The notes under the pieces: generated by a model
Told to the model about the DNA's origin: nothing
Databases searched by the model: none
The model's input: the letters and a program-made list of their open reading frames with translations, nothing else
Position numbers and translations under genes: made by a program
In this document: positions 58,676 through 64,000 of the stretch, piece after piece
Layout: each line of letters opens with the position of its first letter
Position numbering within the stretch: the stretch's first letter is position 1
Assembly (NCBI GenBank): GCA_000499405.2
Contig: HG738140.1
Coordinates: forward strand, 2,375,024 to 2,439,023
Length of the DNA: 64,000 nucleotides
From: Onchocerca volvulus
Taxonomy: Eukaryota; Nematoda; Chromadorea; Rhabditida; Onchocercidae
Reading direction: 5' to 3'

Positions 58676-61600
58676 TACACTATCATCTTTTTTTCGACTA
58701 ATGTTGAAATTTAATAGAAAATTTTTGATTACAACTGAACAAAACACAAAATAAAATTACTTTCAGCATTTTGATAACAAACTATGACTTAATTGGATAA
58801 TTTTTGCAAAATTATCATCCAATATCTTGATAAAAATTGTCAAAATTATCATTCAATCATAACTGTTATCATATTTATCAAAAATTTGATATTCAAATAG
58901 CATTTGATGTATAATGCAATCATTTTTTTGAATGAAATTAATTTAATATTCAACTTTTCAACAAGTTTAACGTTCAATTAACAATTTACTAAAAAAGTTA
59001 AAAATATTCATTCTATGAATCAGTTTTTTAAAAAATTAACTTATTTTGATTGGTAAGATGAGCAACTAAATAACGTAATATTACATCAAAATTTTGAAAA
59101 AATAATATATATACTTTACATTATTACTTCTTTTATTGCTTTTTTAAAAAAATGGAAAATAAAAAAAGTAATGAATTTTCTTTTGTGAAAGTATTTTGAA
59201 AAGGAAGTAAACGTCAAATTTAAATTTAAAAAAAAAAAAGAAATTTCTAACCTTTTAAATTTATTATTTTGTTCTTTTTACGTATTCGTCGTTTTGCAAA
59301 CAATTTTTTTTCTTTTTCTTCTTTTCTGTTTTACAATAGCGGTAAAAATTTTCTTTTTTTTTTTTGTTAGAATTCATTTCAAAAATTTGCGAAACAAAAG
59401 TTTGCGAATTTTGCGAGATGAAGAAGAAGAAAAGATTGAAAAGGTTGAAGGAAGAAAGGAAGGAAGGATGATTTTTTGGGAAATTGATAAGAAATTTGTA
59501 TCACACCACAAATGTCAACTTTTTGTTTTCTAGCAAAGTGCAAATATTTCGCAGAATAATTGCGAGTCAAATCGAGAGCGGAATGGCATGTGGTGTAAAA
59601 AAAAAAAAAAATTTCTCTAAAACTATTGAAAATTTCATATTTGAAGCATGAAAAAATTAAATTTAAATTAGAATTTTTTCGAAAATTTAAATAATTTTTC
59701 CCGAAAAATATTTTATGTGAAAATTTCAGCTAAAATTTAATTCAAAATTTTGAAACCGACAACATTTTATGCAAATTTCAGCTAAAGTGTAATCGTTAAA
59801 ATAGTTCTAAAGTGTTTTAGAATTTTAGCTAAAATTTACATATAATATTTTTGGAAAATTGTTCAAATTTCAAAAAAAAAAAAAAAAACCATTCGAAAGC
59901 CCAGATAACAAAATAAACTAAATGATGAAATTAGCTCATCAGTAGGCTCTAGCTAAGAATTAAAACTTGGCTTAATTTGAGTAATTTGTACTTATTTGAG
60001 TATTTTATAATTTGAGTAATTTGTATTTCTTGAAAGTAGAATCGTTAGGCTTTAGTCAAAAAATTAGAACTTGGCTGATTTGAATAACTTGCAGCATTAT
60101 TTATTTAGCATTAAATTCATGATATTTTGTGATAAATTGCCAACTTAATTACAAACAAATAATAATAATTTAATAAAGAAAACTTTTTTACAATTGAATT
60201 TAGAAGATCGAGATAATGAGATTCTTGAATCGATGATTTGGAATCCGAATATTTGAGATTCTTAAATTCTGAAATCTGGAGCATCTGGTTTATCCAAAGA
60301 TAAGGATGATTTATAACATCGCTGATAATTATTTTATTTTTTCTTTTATTTTTACTTTCTTCATATCCCTTATTTTTTTTGCATATTTGATTCAGAATCC
60401 GATAATTAATGAGAAATATTTCAAGAATTATTGATGAGAAACAGAATCAAATTTAGATTTTTTTTTGTTTTTTTTTTTATGGTATTTTTTGTGGTTTCTG
60501 TTATTATTATTATTATTATTACTATATTCTAGAATTTTATGCGAAACCATTGAGTAAATTGATAAAATTTTGATTCAAATTAATTTTGATTAAGTTTTCA
60601 ATTTAATTTGTGCATTGAAAAAAATTTCAGTTGAATTCTTTTTAAAATTCGATCCAGTTTCCATTAATTAATTGTAATTTTTTGCTATTCATAATATGTA
60701 TTTTTTAGCAAATTAGTAGATCAGATAGATAATAAGGAAATTTTAATTCTCATATTCAAAATTTATTTATCAATTATCTGATAATAATTGATTTTTTATC
60801 ACATTATCATCAATGATCAACTTTTTTTGCTATATTTATCAAGTTAATTATAACAAATTTCTTGTGTAAGTACAGGTAGACGAATAAGTTATAGCAATTA
60901 AGTGATAAAGTTAGAGTGATTAAATGATAATTATGATTATTTTAGAAAAAAAATCCTTTTTTATTCTTTATTTTTTAGATTTAATTATTTTATTTTAGTG
61001 ATTCTGGAATAATTAAAATTTGATATGATAAAAACGAAAAATACCGTGTAATTTCGATTATCACTTTGATGATAATGACATTAAAAATAGGGCATAAACT
61101 TTTGAATTTTGAACTCTTAACTCTAATTTAACTCCAATTTAAATAGCTAAATTAAATTGCTACCAGAATATTAGAATTTTTATCAGAATCTATCAGAATC
61201 TATAAGAATTTATTCAAAATTTACCAGAATCCATCCTAGAACATTTTGGTAAATTCCAATAGATTCTAATAGAGTAAATTTTATTTAACCATTTATTTTT
61301 TCGATAAATATAATTTATGAAAGATTTTCAAGAATTTTAGAAGATGATTTTTTGTTTTGCTCAAAATTTCTTCAAACACAATGAAATATTGATTTTTAAC
61401 AAAATGTTTTTTCTTTTTTTTTTTTCATTCTCGATCAATTATCATCAAAAAATGCACTTTTTGTTGATTCCACTAATTTTTTTGAAATTTTTGATCTAAT
61501 TCATCGTCAAAAAAGAAAAAAAAAGAAAAAAAATCAACGAAAACAAGAAAAAAAAATTGATCGAATACAATAGAATATTATTTAAATAAAAAAAACGAAA

Positions 61601-63164
61601 AAAAAAATAAATAGAAAGAAAGTTTACAGAAAACAAATTCTAAAACTACTTAATTATCAATTGATTTTCGAAGTTTAATTCCATTAACTATGATACTGGA
61701 AATGGGTTTTGCCGATTTGAAATTAATTGTATTTTTTTTTTTCAAACATCATTACTTCAAATAAAATGAGAATTCGTTATACTTTTCGAAGTATTACAAA
61801 TTTTGTCATAATTTTTTTAATTTAAATAATTGAATTAATTAATTTAAATGTATTAAAAATGGAAATGAACCGAGGAGAGGCAACGGAATGATTTCTAAAG
61901 AAAAAAAAAAATGAAAAATCTTGTTTGATAATAATTTTGATCTGAATATTTTGTATCCAATTCTGATAATTAATATTCAGTTCTGTTTTTGTTATTTCAT
62001 TACTTATTAAAATTCCATTGTTTTAAGGACGAATTTGCTTTTTTGGAAATTAATTTCCAAAAAAACATTTCCATGATTTCGACTCAGTACTTGTGGTGAA
62101 ATTATTTCTAGCCTATTTAAATACAACACCAGGTTAAAGGTCGCTTAAATTAGCCTACATAGATACAATCGGGTTGACGGTCAATTAAAACAAAAGAAAA
62201 AATTACATAAAAAAAATGCTAGAAAAAAATTGATGAAATCTACTATTCCTCTGTTGCGAAACAAAAAATTCTTCGAAAAAAAAAGAATCATTTAACAAAT
62301 GGCTTCCTGAAAAATGTTAAACTGAAAATAAGCAAAAGATCAAAAATCAATTCAAAAAATGAGCAATATTTATTTGGGTTATGTTTTTAAGTTGCTTAAT
62401 TTAGCGTTTAAAACTTAATTTAACTTCAAATCGTTTTCTGTCGAATAATTTTTTCTACCGCTTTTTATGTCCAGTAATTTAAGGAGATAATGAAGCAAAC
62501 AAGATTGCTAAATTCATTTCAATTAAAAGATTCTGTTATTTTTCAAATTTAAATTTAAGTACGGAATCCTGGGAAAAAACGATACGGAATTGTGAAAAAA
62601 ATATATTTTACATACAGAATCCTGAAAAAAAAAAAAAGGTAAAAAAAAAAAGCACTATTTTAGTTTGAAATTTTTAACTGGAAATAAAAATAGGCCGAGA
62701 ACTAGCAAGAAATAGTCGTATCGAAAAATTGAAAAAACTAACGAAAAACGGAAATTTAAACTTATATGCTCAAAATTTATTAAACAAATTTTTTATTTCT
62801 TTCCAACTTTTTTTCAATAATTCTATTACGGTAGTTACAGTAAAGTACTGTAAGCTATTCAAAAGAAAATGTTAATCCAATAAGTTTATCATAAGAAGAG
62901 CAATGAGAAAATGTTAAAAATTACTAAAAATAAGATCATAATCTTCCAGAATTACTGTATTATAATTCATTATTTCTATTAAATTAAGCAATAATTGATT
63001 AATTTTACTGTAGAATACATTGAATATACGGTAACTTTATTCACCGCCGAATATAATTTAAATAAGTTTAATTATAACTAATAAGTTTATAATACTTATG
63101 CTGAAGATTTTCAATGTTGAATAAACTTGCCCAAACATTTTTATCATCCATTATACGAAATTTA

Positions 63165-63302
63165 ACTTTCTAACAAGTTTATTAAATTCAAATTTTCCGA
63201 AGTTTACTGTAAAGCTAGCGTGAAATGCAATAGTCAAGCAAGTTTATTGAATTCGAATTTCCTAAAAGTTTTACCGCAAAGTTAGCACGAAATATTGCAA
63301 CA
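63165..63302. repeat. About 70-bp tandem duplication
   Basis: AACAAGTTTATTAAATTC...CCGAAGTTTACTGTAAAG, then CTAGCGTGAAATGCAATAG, is followed by AGCAAGTTTATTGAATTC...AAGTTTTACCGCAAAG, then TTAGCACGAAATATTGCAAC. Confidence 0.8.
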
Positions 63303-64000
63303 GTATAACTAAAAAGTATTTTAATTAAAAATCTAGCAAATAGTATTTGCTCCATAAATTGTATTTACAGTTTCGATCATTTGTTTACTGTAAAATTTAT
63401 TGAATATACTGTAAATGATCATAGTTGAGTGGAAAAAAAAGGTATTCGAAATTATTTGAATTAAATTAAATATTTGAATTCGAATTAAATGAATTCAATT
63501 GTCTTTTTGTAATTGATCATGTTTCACATAGCGCGAAAAAAAAAACAAGCAAATCTTTCTCATTCAATAAAACATTAAGTTTCATTTAATGAAAAAAAAG
63601 GAAAAAAAGCAAAATTTCATTCTATTTAAAATTAATCTAAAACTAGATAAAATTACAAAATTCATTGAACATTTATAATTTTATATTTGTTTTTCAACTT
63701 AATACTGTTTTTTTTTCAGACCATAATTCATTCGTACTTTGATTCAAAATAAGGATGGCAAAAAAAATCAAAACATCTAATCAATTTTCAAAAATTTAAT
63801 TACAAAAGAATAATACCTGAGTAAATTGACGCACAATGCTATATTTTGGAATATTATATAAACAGAAATAATTAGATTACTTGGAAAAAAATTTTTTTTT
63901 CGCAAATTATGATAAATTGTACGAAATCTTTTCATAAATTATATTATAAGATTAAAAAAAATTTAACAAAACCGGCGTATTTTTCTATATTTGCTCGAGA

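Larger units (their letters stand above)
57179..64000. other. AT-rich intergenic region
   Basis: No gene is supported. Chance ORFs (57223-57468; 59294-59533, which ends in a purine-rich EEEKIEKVEGRKEG stretch) lack any domain. Small duplications at 58550-58675, 59930-60100, 62110-62185 and 63165-63300 are the main structure. From 62825 to 63430 the motif TACTGTAA/TTACAGTA recurs unusually often. Confidence 0.55.

Noticed and set aside
59294..59570. ORFs on both strands around a GAAGAAGAAAAG-rich stretch
   Set aside because: Purine-rich low complexity explains the EEEKIEKVEGRKEG-type translation.

Overview
The window looks like nuclear DNA of a parasitic nematode, most likely a filarial (spirurid) worm. 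It is very AT-rich, roughly a quarter G+C by eye, and full of homopolymer A/T runs. Introns end in TTTTCAG-type acceptors. The Ov33/Bm33-type aspartyl-protease inhibitor at 18.9-20.3 kb is typical of filarial worms. Adjacent relics of a 5S rRNA / spliced-leader RNA cluster fit nematode trans-splicing. The species cannot be fixed from the sequence alone.

Layout. 1-6.8 kb is intergenic, with a decayed Helitron Rep/helicase fragment (2.4-2.9 kb) and a CAAA microsatellite (5.1-5.3 kb). 6.83-11.25 kb holds a complete 13-exon BRAP/BRAP2-type RING ubiquitin ligase (+). 18.9-20.34 kb holds the pepsin-inhibitor-3 (aspin) gene (+); its first exon could not be placed with confidence. 21.2-21.7 kb holds two 5S rRNA-like sequences flanking an SL RNA-like sequence, all on the minus strand, beside a GC-rich structured island (21.76-21.95 kb). 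22-36 kb is mostly AT-rich spacer. It is broken by small, less AT-rich islands with regulatory-looking motifs (E2F-type sites around a perfect nuclear-receptor DR3 at 28.36-28.50 kb, a GC-box at 35.25 kb) and by a 28-codon single-membrane-span micro-ORF on the minus strand (33.55-33.64 kb). 36.04-37.0 kb holds a two-exon achaete-scute-type bHLH transcription factor (+).

38-64 kb is repeat-rich intergenic DNA: many short tandem arrays (18 to ~150 bp units), a perfect DR1 at 39.46 kb, an AGGTTA array at 51.8 kb, and a recurring GTGGTACC octamer. Three weaker coding candidates lie here: a 61-codon ORF at 44.07 kb, a 52-codon open segment at 47.1 kb, and a small secreted acidic protein at 56.7-57.1 kb (minus).

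The genes do not form an operon or pathway. BRAP is an intracellular signalling ligase, the aspin is a secreted inhibitor, and the bHLH is a neural-type regulator. The large, motif-bearing flanks of the bHLH gene fit a developmentally regulated locus. Exon boundaries were read by eye from splice signals, reading frame and remembered family sequences; no alignment was run.
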